A DNA stretch of 64,000 bases from Treponema sp. (GTDB taxonomy: Bacteria; Spirochaetota; Spirochaetia; Treponematales; Treponemataceae). The DNA lies in assembly GCA_017470605.1 (NCBI GenBank), contig JAFUYH010000026.1:61333-125332 (forward strand), read 5' to 3'. This document shows positions 50,604-59,244 of this stretch, piece after piece. How positions within the stretch are numbered: the first letter of the stretch is position 1; every line of letters starts with the position of its first letter. A program made the translations under genes and the position numbers. Under the pieces are notes generated by a model. That model made no database searches. It saw nothing but the letters and a program-made list of their open reading frames with translations, and was not told the origin of the DNA.

Positions 50604-51037
50604 ACAAGGCTCCCGGCTTCTGTAATCAGTTCAAGCATATTATGTACAATTTTGTTTGTATTTTCTATTTTGATTGTGAAATCACCTGTCCCAAAATCCA
50701 TTAAATGACGAAGATTCACAGTTACATCTTTATTTTGAGCAATTTTTAGAAGCCACTGGGCGCAATTATCACCACAGTTTGAGGCATTAAAGATTTTATC
50801 CGAAATATGATTAATAAGAATTAATGTTTTTACTCCACCAGACAGATTTGTTGGCGGAATAATTCCTAGAACAGGACTTTCAATTGCACCATCAGAAAGA
50901 ACCTTAGATTTATCAATATCGAAAATCATCTGTTTGGTTTCATCTTCTTCCAGCCATTCAGATTCATAGGTATTCTTAAAAAACAAAGATGTATTATAAA
51001 TTACCTCTTTGCATTCACCAAAAATTACGTGCAGCAT
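50600..51037 (-). CDS. DUF4869-like protein
   Basis: 145 residues. The pattern MLHVIFGE, IYNTSLFFKNTYE, MIFDIDKSKVL, IESPVLGIIPPTNLSGGVK and RHLMDFG resembles the DUF4869 family as I remember it. There is no known catalytic motif. A conserved, acidic, soluble fold is likely. It is the first gene of a two-gene unit with the P-loop ATPase. A promoter with 6 nt between -10 and ATG predicts a leaderless message. Confidence 0.65.
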   Translation of the reverse strand: MLHVIFGECKEVIYNTSLFFKNTYESEWLEEDETKQMIFDIDKSKVLSDGAIESPVLGIIPPTNLSGGVKTLILINHISDKIFNASNCGDNCAQWLLKIAQNKDVTVNLRHLMDFGTGDFTIKIENTNKIVHNMLELITEAGSLV

Positions 51038-51043
51038 ATTTTA

Positions 51044-51071
51044 AATATATCACATTTGAAGAATTATACAA
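51044..51071 (-). promoter_or_regulatory. Promoter of the DUF4869-ATPase unit
   Basis: On the minus strand: TTGTAT (51071-51066), a 16-bp spacer and TATATT (51049-51044), then 6 nt to the ATG. Confidence 0.55.
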
Positions 51072-51078
51072 GCGTATG

Positions 51079-51109
51079 ACAGGGCAAACGCATTATAATG
51101 CTGTGCCCT
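51079..51109. repeat. Short palindrome made of MITE end sequence
   Basis: cagggcaaacgcattataa is the end of the 396-594 element. Here it is followed directly by tgctgtgccctg, giving arms cagggca / tgccctg and an inner gcattataatgc palindrome. It looks like a collapsed or minimal copy of the element between the TonB gene and the DUF4869 promoter. Confidence 0.6.
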
Positions 51110-51127
51110 GCTGATAACTCTTCAAAC

Positions 51128-52285
51128 TTACTGTTTTACAATCTTGTATGTGAAACTTGCGTAGGCGGAATAGTCGGCGGCTTCAAAAAGCCAGGAGCTT
51201 ACCTGGTCGCGGATTTCATCGCGGACAAGCTGATGCAGGGTTGATTCCGGCTCGATGGAGATTTCTGCACGAGGAACATTGCCTGCTTCTACAACACGGA
51301 ACTTGATTGTAACGGTGCGGGAAGAATCTATTGTTGCGGCGGCCTGCTCAGAAAGATTGATTGCGGGGGTTGCCGGCTTAAGCAGGGCACGCATAGTTCC
51401 GTTTGACATTTCAAGGGCAACTTTGCCGCTTCCGCTGGCCTGAGTTTTTACGGAAGTTTCTGAACTGACTCCGCTGGCAGCGCGGCCAAGGTATTTTGCA
51501 TTTGTAATTCCGCTCAAGGCAGAAGATGTCTGCGAAGAAACTGCATTATTCTGAGAAGCCCCGCTTTCTGTGGCCTTGCTTGTTAAAGCGGGAGATTTTT
51601 CTGATGCGGCTGTACCTGCAGAACCTTCAAAACTTGGTGCATTGCTGACAACCTGCGCAGTCTGAGTAGAGGACGAAGCAACTTCTGATGCCTCATCCTC
51701 AAACATATCCCAGTTGAATTCCTGTTTAGGCTGTTTTTTTGTCTGCTGGGCAAAGGCTTCCATTGGGTCCTGATAAAGCTGAACCGGCTCTTCCTGAACA
51801 GGAGCAGGAGCTGGAGTTGGCTTTGGGGCCGGGGCAGGAGCCGGTTTTGGAGTTTCTGCTTTTGGCTTAGGCTGAGTCTTCTGGACAGTTTCTGACTTCT
51901 TAGGCTCGGCCGGCTTTGTCTTTGGTTTTTCCGCAGGCTTTGGCTGGGCCGTTGGCTTAGGAGATTCCACAGTTTTTGCAGGCTCCACGGCCTTAGGTGC
52001 TGCCTTTTCCACAACAGGCGCCGGCTCTGCCACAGGCGCCGGGGCACTTGCAGGCGCAGCCGCCGCCGGAGCCGGCTCTGCCGCAGTCTCCTTTACAAGC
52101 GGAGTGCTGGAAAGCACAATCTGCACTTCCTTGTACTTTGGCTTTTGAGGAAGAGGCTTAACAAAAAGCATAAGCAGTGTAAAAATCAGCCAGAATAAAA
52201 CAGTTCCCCCCAGGGCAAAAAACTCGCTGGTATTTTTTGGAGAACTGTCCTGACCGAACAAAGGAGTTCCTTTATAATTCATCAT
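51128..52285 (-). CDS. TonB-like energy transducer
   Basis: 385 residues. One N-terminal membrane helix (GTVLFWLIFTLLMLFV) is followed by a long Pro/Ala/Lys-rich periplasm-spanning region (about 60-190) and a C-terminal TonB-like domain (VTIKFRVVEAGNVPRAEISI ... LVRDEIRDQVSSWLF). It transmits proton-motive force from ExbB/ExbD to outer membrane receptors. It overlaps exbD by 4 nt. Confidence 0.87.
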   Translation of the reverse strand: MMNYKGTPLFGQDSSPKNTSEFFALGGTVLFWLIFTLLMLFVKPLPQKPKYKEVQIVLSSTPLVKETAAEPAPAAAAPASAPAPVAEPAPVVEKAAPKAVEPAKTVESPKPTAQPKPAEKPKTKPAEPKKSETVQKTQPKPKAETPKPAPAPAPKPTPAPAPVQEEPVQLYQDPMEAFAQQTKKQPKQEFNWDMFEDEASEVASSSTQTAQVVSNAPSFEGSAGTAASEKSPALTSKATESGASQNNAVSSQTSSALSGITNAKYLGRAASGVSSETSVKTQASGSGKVALEMSNGTMRALLKPATPAINLSEQAAATIDSSRTVTIKFRVVEAGNVPRAEISIEPESTLHQLVRDEIRDQVSSWLFEAADYSAYASFTYKIVKQ

Positions 52286-52695
52286 TTTTCAGAAGTCGTC
52301 CTTAAATTAATCATGCTGTAGCCGCTTTCACGAATCACGTCAAAAATCTTAACTACAGTTCCGTTTGTAACATCACTGTCTGCTTCCAGAGAAACAGGAA
52401 ATTCTTCTTTTTTAGTATCGCCTGTATCAAAACTCATAAGTTCTGCTCCAAGAGATTCCATGCTCACTTCCTTATCATTAAAGTGAAGGACACCGTTACT
52501 TTCCGCCGTAATTGTAATTCCCTGAGAAGAAGTTCCTTCTGCCGTATGGCTTTGAGGAAGATTCAGCTTAATTCCCGGAAGAATTGAAAAAGTTGTAGAC
52601 ACAAGAAAAAAGATAATCAGCTGAAAAACAACGTCCAGCATTGGAGTCATATCTACATTTGATTTTGTTGCTGCACGTCTAGATTTTAATCTCAT
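52282..52695 (-). CDS. exbD: ExbD/TolR-family biopolymer transport protein
   Basis: 137 residues. The single N-terminal membrane helix VDMTPMLDVVFQLIIFFLV carries the conserved Asp that takes part in proton movement. A periplasmic domain follows (LNLPQSHTAEG, ISLEADSDV-like region). It forms the inner-membrane motor with ExbB. The gap of about 50 nt to exbB holds a palindromic repeat. Confidence 0.9.
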   Translation of the reverse strand: MRLKSRRAATKSNVDMTPMLDVVFQLIIFFLVSTTFSILPGIKLNLPQSHTAEGTSSQGITITAESNGVLHFNDKEVSMESLGAELMSFDTGDTKKEEFPVSLEADSDVTNGTVVKIFDVIRESGYSMINLRTTSEK

Positions 52696-52712
52696 ATATT
52701 AAATCTCCTGTA

Positions 52713-52739
52713 TGGTGATTTCGACAGGCTCAATCACCA
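52713..52739. repeat. TTTCGACAGGCTCAA hairpin between exbB and exbD
   Basis: tggtgatt-tcgacaggctc-aatcacca forms a perfect 8-bp stem. It is the same family as 6391-6418, 12243-12309 and 62936-62964. Confidence 0.7.
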
Positions 52740-52747
52740 GAAACTTT

Positions 52748-53359
52748 TTAACGAACGCGGCCTGTAAGACGGAGCAAAACAGAAGTTACATTAGCTTCCA
52801 TTTCTACAATCCTGCGGTTCACGCGAGAAATAAAAAAGTTATGGAAGATTACCGAAGGAATTGAAACACAAAGTCCGGCGACTGTAGTTACAAGGGCTTC
52901 TGCAATTGCGCCTGCAAGAAGGGCCGGGTCGCCCATTGTTCCGCCTGCACCAAGAACGCCAAAGGCCTTGATGTTTCCTGTTACGGTTCCCAAAAGCCCC
53001 AGCAGAGTAGAAATATTTGCGATTGTTCCAAGCGGAGTAAGCCAGTGTTCCAGATGGGGAACAACAAAGTCCATTTCGGCTTCAACGGCTTCGCGCAAAT
53101 CATTTTCCTGATAGCGGCGGCAGTCCACTGCCTTTTTTACAACCTGAGACATAGGAGTATCGGCCTGGGCACAGGCAACGGCACAGGCTTCATAGTTTCC
53201 GGCAGCAAGAGAATCATTCAAATCTGCCATAAGTTTTGTATCGCGCTTTTTGATGCTGTAAAAATAAATACAGCGTTCAATGATTATAAAGGTTGCAATC
53301 ACTCCGCAAAGAATGATTGGAATCATTAAGGGGCCACCTGATTTTAATGTCTGTAACAT
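52748..53359 (-). CDS. exbB: ExbB/MotA/TolQ-family proton channel
   Basis: 203 residues with three membrane helices: MIPIILCGVIATFIIIERCI near the N-terminus and two in the family block LGTIANISTLLGLLGTVTGN and VTTVAGLCVSIPSVIFHNFF. It forms the proton-driven motor with ExbD for TonB. The gene is 15 nt after the barrel-protein gene. Confidence 0.93.
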   Translation of the reverse strand: MLQTLKSGGPLMIPIILCGVIATFIIIERCIYFYSIKKRDTKLMADLNDSLAAGNYEACAVACAQADTPMSQVVKKAVDCRRYQENDLREAVEAEMDFVVPHLEHWLTPLGTIANISTLLGLLGTVTGNIKAFGVLGAGGTMGDPALLAGAIAEALVTTVAGLCVSIPSVIFHNFFISRVNRRIVEMEANVTSVLLRLTGRVR

Positions 53360-53374
53360 GTTTACCTCGCTTTT

Positions 53375-55003
53375 TTAGAAGAAGAATTTAAGGATGACTT
53401 TTGCCGTACCGCCGCGGGCAGCATACTGACCGGCATAAATCCTTTGTTCTCCTTTAAATAATTTTACAATATCTTCTACACTTCCTACAATCCGCACAGC
53501 AGAAGTAAGACGTGCAAAACATTCAAAATTGATTACAGGGTCATTTACAGTATCAGAAATGTAAATCGCTGTAGAAACTTCTGCCCCCCAGGCAGAATCC
53601 TCGCTCTGAATATTAACAGAAGCAGTAAGAGCCTGAGGAGACTGCAAAACAGGAAGATAAATCCAGTTTGAATGCCAGCCTGCAGAAATTGAAAGAATTT
53701 TATAATGATAAGCAAGTGCAAAATCCGTACACAAAAGCTGGCGTGAGGTCTGAGAATATGAATAAAGTCCGTTTGTAAGGCTTGAATCATCATAAAGAGG
53801 TTCCCAGACTCCGTTTTCAAAAGCAGTTCCCCGGTATTCAATTCCTAAATTACCTGTAAAGGATTCTTTAAGAGGAAGAGTAAAACCGATTTTTCCGTAC
53901 CAGTCAGAAGTTTCACCTGGAAAGAAGGAAAGAGCCGAAAATTTATATTTTTCTTCAAGTTCATAAATCAAAGGCTGATAAGAATCAAGTCCTCCTTCTG
54001 CATAAATTGAAAAACGTCTGTTTGAAAAATAAACAGGGAAAGAGGCTTCAATTCCAAGAGCAAAAGGAGCAAGAACTGTATCTGTTCCCGTAAGATTTCC
54101 AAAAACGATTGCGGCATTTCCATACGCCTTAACATAATCATTGTTCCAGGACAAATCAAGTTTTATCTGACCTCTGTGCAATGCAGAGCCTGTAATTTCA
54201 TCAAACAAATCTGCAGAAAGATTATAAAGGCCGGAAAGACCTGCATTAAAGCCATAACCGCTCCATTTTCCATAAACGCATGGAGAAAGTCCAAAAAGGG
54301 TATTTTTTCTTGCCCAGACTTCCACCTGCTCATAAACGGCAGAAGAAACGTCTGAATAGCGGTTGTAAAAATCCAGTCCGCTAAAAGCCCCCAGAGAAAA
54401 ACCTTTTGGAAGGGTAAATTCAATGTTTCCATTGCCAGAAATAAGATTCTGATTAATTGACGAAATACCATCTGTTTTATTCTGAAGTCCATTTGAATCT
54501 GTTATGTAAGAGGCCGCAAAACCCCATCTGTAAGTTTCATGTTTAAAAGACTTATCAAGAACAATGTTTGTTGTACGGTCACTGAAACTGTCTGTAAGGG
54601 CCTTTCCAGAATAACCTACTGCTGAATCATGAGAAAAGGAGAGCTTAAAAGGGCTGTTTCCTATCTGACGGAAAAGTGAAAAGTCTCCTATAAATAAGGT
54701 AGGATAACCGCCTCCAACAAGACCTTCTGCATAAATTGACTTTTCTTTTTCAACAGGAGCTTCGGTCTTTACTTCTGTAGATTCAGGGGCATCAACATCC
54801 TGCAATACAGGTACAGAAGTTCCGCTACCCTGAGGCAGAACCATTACATCAGAAAAATCAGGGAGGGCTTCATCTTCTGCCTGAACGTTTCCGCCGTTTA
54901 TGACTGTTGTAACATCTGGAAGACTGATGTCCTGTGAGTATAAAGGAAGCGCTGCAAATGCCGCAAGCGCAATAAAAGGTATAATTCCGGATATTTTTTT
55001 CAT
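53375..55003 (-). CDS. Outer membrane beta-barrel protein
   Basis: 542 residues from ATG 55003, which has AAGGTGG before it. Signal peptide ends LPLYSQ. An acidic, low-complexity linker (about 25-100, ending PVEKEKSIYAEG) precedes a strand-rich barrel with terminal AKVILKFFF. It lacks a TonB-dependent receptor plug, so it is probably not a classical receptor, although it is encoded with the TonB motor. Function unknown. Confidence 0.72.
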   Translation of the reverse strand: MKKISGIIPFIALAAFAALPLYSQDISLPDVTTVINGGNVQAEDEALPDFSDVMVLPQGSGTSVPVLQDVDAPESTEVKTEAPVEKEKSIYAEGLVGGGYPTLFIGDFSLFRQIGNSPFKLSFSHDSAVGYSGKALTDSFSDRTTNIVLDKSFKHETYRWGFAASYITDSNGLQNKTDGISSINQNLISGNGNIEFTLPKGFSLGAFSGLDFYNRYSDVSSAVYEQVEVWARKNTLFGLSPCVYGKWSGYGFNAGLSGLYNLSADLFDEITGSALHRGQIKLDLSWNNDYVKAYGNAAIVFGNLTGTDTVLAPFALGIEASFPVYFSNRRFSIYAEGGLDSYQPLIYELEEKYKFSALSFFPGETSDWYGKIGFTLPLKESFTGNLGIEYRGTAFENGVWEPLYDDSSLTNGLYSYSQTSRQLLCTDFALAYHYKILSISAGWHSNWIYLPVLQSPQALTASVNIQSEDSAWGAEVSTAIYISDTVNDPVINFECFARLTSAVRIVGSVEDIVKLFKGEQRIYAGQYAARGGTAKVILKFFF

Positions 55004-55030
55004 GCAAACCACCTTATTTCCTTATAAATT

Positions 55031-57871
55031 TTATTTCAAAAGTTCATCAACACGCTGAGCGTATCGGGTATCTGGATACAATTCTTTTAGAAGAGATGCC
55101 GTTTCGCGTGCATCTCCGGCAAATCCATCAGCAACAAAAGATTCTGCGGCACTGTAAAGTGAAGAAGCGGCCTTCTGGGAATCTCCTGTACTGCGGTAAA
55201 ACTGTGCCGCCTTAAGATATATTTTTGCGGCCTCAGAAGGCTGCTGCTGGCGGCGGTAATAATCTGCCACAAATTCAGCATTTTCTGCCGCATACTGAAT
55301 TTCACTGTCTTCTGTCTGTTTTTGAAGAAGAGAAAGGGCAAGTTCAAAAGCATCTTTTTGTTTTGCAGGGTCTTCAGAATATAATTTAACAAGTTCTGAA
55401 CCAGCAATTCTTCCACTGACAGTATTAATTCCGCCGTTTTTTTCATATTCTGACTGCTTCTTTACAAGACGACGGTCAGTTCCTTTTACGATTTTTTCCA
55501 TTTCAGAAAGCCGTCCACCTATTTCATCAGAAGCTGCCTGTGAAGGGTAATCTTTTATGAGGCTTCTGGCAATTTCCATAGCCTGCTGGTAAGATTCCTG
55601 ATTATAATAAGATTCCATAAGATTTTTTGAAGCCCCATAGGCATAAACACTCTGAGGATAGCGCTGAAGCAGAGTCCTGTTCAGAAGGATTGCCCTGTTT
55701 ATTTCTCCTAATCTGAAGGCACTGTCTCCCCCAAAATACAAGGCCGCCTCCGCAAACCGCCCCGAAGCATACTGGTAGATATAAGTATTAAAACGATTGA
55801 AAGCCAGAGCATAATTCTCTTTTGAATAATAAATTTCCCCCGGCCGGTACATGGCTTCTTCCGCAAAAGCAGACTTAGGGTATTTTGAATAAACCGAAGT
55901 ATAAGTTTTATCTGCCATCTCTGAATCACCCTGCCGCTCATAAATGCGGGCTACCCTAAAAAGGGCCTCAACCGCAAAATCAGTTTTTTCCAGAGAGTAT
56001 GGATAAAGAAGAGAAGCCGCCCGCTGAAAATCTCCCGCATCAGAATAAACTTCTGCCGCAAAAACCACCGCCTGATGCATTTCTTCACCAGAGTCCGAAT
56101 ATTTCATAAGGTTTTCTGCCTGCAGGGAGGCACTCTTCATGTCTCCGTTCTGCAGGGCGCACTTTGCAGCATATTCATAGGCACTGCGCTTAAACTTACG
56201 CATTTCATCAGGTGCTTCCGCTCCAAAACGCACAAAACTTGCATAACCGTTCTTAAATTCAGAAAGACAGTATTCAGTATAGCCTTTATAAAAGAAAACA
56301 AGACGGTTTATATTACTGCTGGAAGACACTGCCTTTATATATGAAGCAAAATGATTTTTTGCAGTGGACCAGTTCTTCATATTCAGCTGGCAGAGTCCGC
56401 AAAGATAGTCTTTCTGGGAATCTGAACTGCGCAAGGCCTGAGAATAGGCTTCAGAAAATCTTTTTAAGGAAAAAAGAACCTTTGCATATTCTGCTGAATA
56501 TTCTGCAGAAAGGGCATTTTTTGAATCCAGAAGAGCAAAGGCTTCTGCAGCCGCTTCTGTCTGATTATCTTTTGCAAGGGCAGAAGCATAAAGCACGCCA
56601 GAATCAGGCAGAACTTTTTTATATTCTCCCCTTTTATAATAAAAGGCAGAAATAATATAATCATCCCTTATGGAAGGCTTTGGAATTTTTGCATATACGT
56701 CAGGAATTTCGCTCCATTTTTCAGCCTGAATCTTGCACTGCAATAAAACTGAATAATAGGAAGTGATTATATCTTCAGAAAGAGATGAATTAGAATCAAT
56801 CTTCTGACCGGCAAGAACTTCTTCTGCTTTTTTTGCGCCTTCTGCAGATGAATCAGAATCCAGAATAATTTTTGCCCGGTAAATTGTTACCAGCGGGGAA
56901 TTGTTCTTATCATTGGAAAAATAACTTTCTGCTTTCTTGAAATTTTTATTGCCGTACTCATCAATTCCAAGACGAATCCAGAATTCATTTACAAGTTCCG
57001 GATTATCAGAAAAAGTTTCTACTGTTTTTGAAAAAACATCCCCAGGATTAACACCAATATTCTTTTTTTCAGAAAGATTATAGGCTTTTTTAAGGGCGAT
57101 TACGGCAAGGGTCTCGTTTTTACATTCAACTACCTCACAATAATAGTCATAAGCCTGCCTGTTTTTTCCCAAAAGTTCTGCGGCATCTGCGGCATAAAGT
57201 TTTAAGGTGTTATAGACAAAGGGGTCAAAAGACGATTCAGAAAGCTGATTAAAGATTCCTTCTGTTTTGGAAGCTTTTCCGCTCTTATTACAGCTCAGCA
57301 TATATTTCTGAAGGATTTCTTCATAATCCTTTCTGGAAAATTCTGTTTTATATTGCAGGGCCTGTTCGTAAAGAGGAATGGCCTTTTCATATTCCGAAGT
57401 AAGATAATAGATGTTTGCGGAAGTAAAAATAGCAGGATGATAATAATCCATTTTTTTATCCGCAAGGGCAGCCGCACAGGCCTTGTAAAGATTTTTTAAA
57501 GCCTGATTATAGTCTTTCTTGCCCATATAGGCACGTCCAAGAAGATAGAGGCAGCGTGAAAATGATTCTGAACCTGTATGCATATGAGAAACGGCATCTT
57601 CCAGTGTGGCAACTGCTTCATCATACTGATTCATAAAAATAAGGGATTGGCCTTTTATGGCAAGAACCTGCTGAATGTATACGGAATTTGGATAGAGATT
57701 CTGCATCAGGCTGGCTTTTTCTACCGCGCCCGGATAAAACTTATTCTTAAATGCAATATTTACCTCGTTGTACATGGCAATATCCGAAGCTGATGTCATT
57801 TCGGCATAAAGAGGCAGGGCTGTAAATGCAAGAAGAAGGGCACAAAATAGGGAATAAAGATTTCTTTTCAT
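55031..57871 (-). CDS. Large periplasmic TPR-repeat protein
   Basis: About 946 residues. Signal peptide MKRNLYSLFCALLLAFTALP then LYAEM. Tandem tetratricopeptide-like helices run through nearly the whole length, with recognisable units such as LYLLGRAYMGKKDYNQALKN, ALFRVARIYERQGDSEMA, and YMESYYNQESYQQAMEIA-like segments. It resembles exported TPR scaffolds of spirochaetes and may organise envelope proteins for the adjacent TonB system. ATG 57871 fits the signal peptide; a GTG at 57883 overlaps the upstream stop and is an alternative. Confidence 0.85.
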   Translation of the reverse strand: MKRNLYSLFCALLLAFTALPLYAEMTSASDIAMYNEVNIAFKNKFYPGAVEKASLMQNLYPNSVYIQQVLAIKGQSLIFMNQYDEAVATLEDAVSHMHTGSESFSRCLYLLGRAYMGKKDYNQALKNLYKACAAALADKKMDYYHPAIFTSANIYYLTSEYEKAIPLYEQALQYKTEFSRKDYEEILQKYMLSCNKSGKASKTEGIFNQLSESSFDPFVYNTLKLYAADAAELLGKNRQAYDYYCEVVECKNETLAVIALKKAYNLSEKKNIGVNPGDVFSKTVETFSDNPELVNEFWIRLGIDEYGNKNFKKAESYFSNDKNNSPLVTIYRAKIILDSDSSAEGAKKAEEVLAGQKIDSNSSLSEDIITSYYSVLLQCKIQAEKWSEIPDVYAKIPKPSIRDDYIISAFYYKRGEYKKVLPDSGVLYASALAKDNQTEAAAEAFALLDSKNALSAEYSAEYAKVLFSLKRFSEAYSQALRSSDSQKDYLCGLCQLNMKNWSTAKNHFASYIKAVSSSSNINRLVFFYKGYTEYCLSEFKNGYASFVRFGAEAPDEMRKFKRSAYEYAAKCALQNGDMKSASLQAENLMKYSDSGEEMHQAVVFAAEVYSDAGDFQRAASLLYPYSLEKTDFAVEALFRVARIYERQGDSEMADKTYTSVYSKYPKSAFAEEAMYRPGEIYYSKENYALAFNRFNTYIYQYASGRFAEAALYFGGDSAFRLGEINRAILLNRTLLQRYPQSVYAYGASKNLMESYYNQESYQQAMEIARSLIKDYPSQAASDEIGGRLSEMEKIVKGTDRRLVKKQSEYEKNGGINTVSGRIAGSELVKLYSEDPAKQKDAFELALSLLQKQTEDSEIQYAAENAEFVADYYRRQQQPSEAAKIYLKAAQFYRSTGDSQKAASSLYSAAESFVADGFAGDARETASLLKELYPDTRYAQRVDELLK

Positions 57872-57879
57872 AGTCAATA

Positions 57880-59244
57880 TCACTCAGGAAAGAAACGTTC
57901 TGAAGTTTTTACCCTTACAAGATAAACAAAATCATCTGAATATCTCATGCAAAAATCATCCAGAGACATTTCACGTCCATTAATGAAAACGCTGCAGGCA
58001 AATCCTCCGTCATTTTCAAAATAAGGAAAGAATGCAAGACAGTCGTTAAAGGCCATTATTTCAGGGGAAACAGTTCTGTCGCTTCCCCGGATTGCTCCAA
58101 AATAAAAAGTTTCAGGAGAAGTAGAAGCCAGTACATAAAGCAGAGATTTTAATACAGGAACTGAATATCCTGTATTTTCTACAAAAGTTACTATGTTCGA
58201 CACTCCCTTATCTGTAATAGAAGATGCGAAAGGATTAAAGGTTACATCTACACCAGACTGATTAAAAAGATAGGTGCTTCCTGTGTAAACTGAAATTACG
58301 GCAGAAGCCAGATTACGGATCCAGTCCAGGGAAAAATACAGGGCATATTTTTGTGATAGAACGCCCTGGAGCCCGGTATCTTTTACTTCTACAGTCTGGG
58401 CAAGCAGGGGGGCACGGCGCAGAAGGCCGCCTGCAACAGGAACAACAAGTCCGTCTGCAATCCACTTTACAAAACCTGCGGAAGAAAGCATTTTTTTGCC
58501 TTCTATTATTTCAGAAGACGCAAACTTTTTTCCGTTTGAAATGTGAACCAGTTCTCCGTTTTCATCATACATTGCGTCATTTACATTTACTATAGAAGAA
58601 AGCTTTTCACGGATTACTGCAATCATCTGCTTTGTGGCATGAAAGGCTTCATAATCTGCAAGAATGTAATTCCATGGAAGTTTATCTTCCGTAATCTTCA
58701 TTACATCATCCAAAGACGCTGTATAGAATTTATCAAAAGGAACTCCTGTGGGAACTCCACGTGCCGTATAATTTCCAAAGATAACCATGTCAGCAAGGGC
58801 AACATTCGTACTGTTTCCGCTTGGCGTAAACTGAATGAATACATCGCTGTTTTTCAAAAAATAATAGCGGATTCTAAGAGCTTTTTCACTTCTTTTATCA
58901 CGGACAAGAACCCAGCTGCCCATGCCGTCTCCAGGATAGACCTGCTGTTTTTCTATATGAGACCCTTTATCTGAAACTACAGTAACATTGATTTCTGCAT
59001 AAGGAGCAACAAAAACATTAAAGGTAGATTCGTTTTCTTCCATACGAATCTGAAATTTTTCACCGTTATTGTTTGTTCGGTTTTCAGGAGGATTTGCTCT
59101 GATTGAATTCAGAGAATCCATAAACCATTTTTCCTTAATTTCCCGCCTGATTTCAGCAGAATCAGGAACACCAAGTCTGTTGTAATCAGCAAAAAGCGAA
59201 AATGACATTAATGCGGCAGACAGCAGAATCAGTATTTTTTTCAT
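57880..59244 (-). CDS. Exported protein of unknown function
   Basis: 454 residues with signal peptide MKKILILLSAALMSFSLFA. The rest is a mixed fold without motifs I recognise. Strand-rich stretches (FNVFVAPYAEINVTVVSDKG), a central helical part (HATKQMIAVIREKLSSIV) and a final MSLDDFCMRYSDDFVYLV can be seen. It overlaps the activase gene at its start by 4 nt and the TPR gene region at its end, so it is part of the envelope operon. Confidence 0.65.
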   Translation of the reverse strand: MKKILILLSAALMSFSLFADYNRLGVPDSAEIRREIKEKWFMDSLNSIRANPPENRTNNNGEKFQIRMEENESTFNVFVAPYAEINVTVVSDKGSHIEKQQVYPGDGMGSWVLVRDKRSEKALRIRYYFLKNSDVFIQFTPSGNSTNVALADMVIFGNYTARGVPTGVPFDKFYTASLDDVMKITEDKLPWNYILADYEAFHATKQMIAVIREKLSSIVNVNDAMYDENGELVHISNGKKFASSEIIEGKKMLSSAGFVKWIADGLVVPVAGGLLRRAPLLAQTVEVKDTGLQGVLSQKYALYFSLDWIRNLASAVISVYTGSTYLFNQSGVDVTFNPFASSITDKGVSNIVTFVENTGYSVPVLKSLLYVLASTSPETFYFGAIRGSDRTVSPEIMAFNDCLAFFPYFENDGGFACSVFINGREMSLDDFCMRYSDDFVYLVRVKTSERFFPE

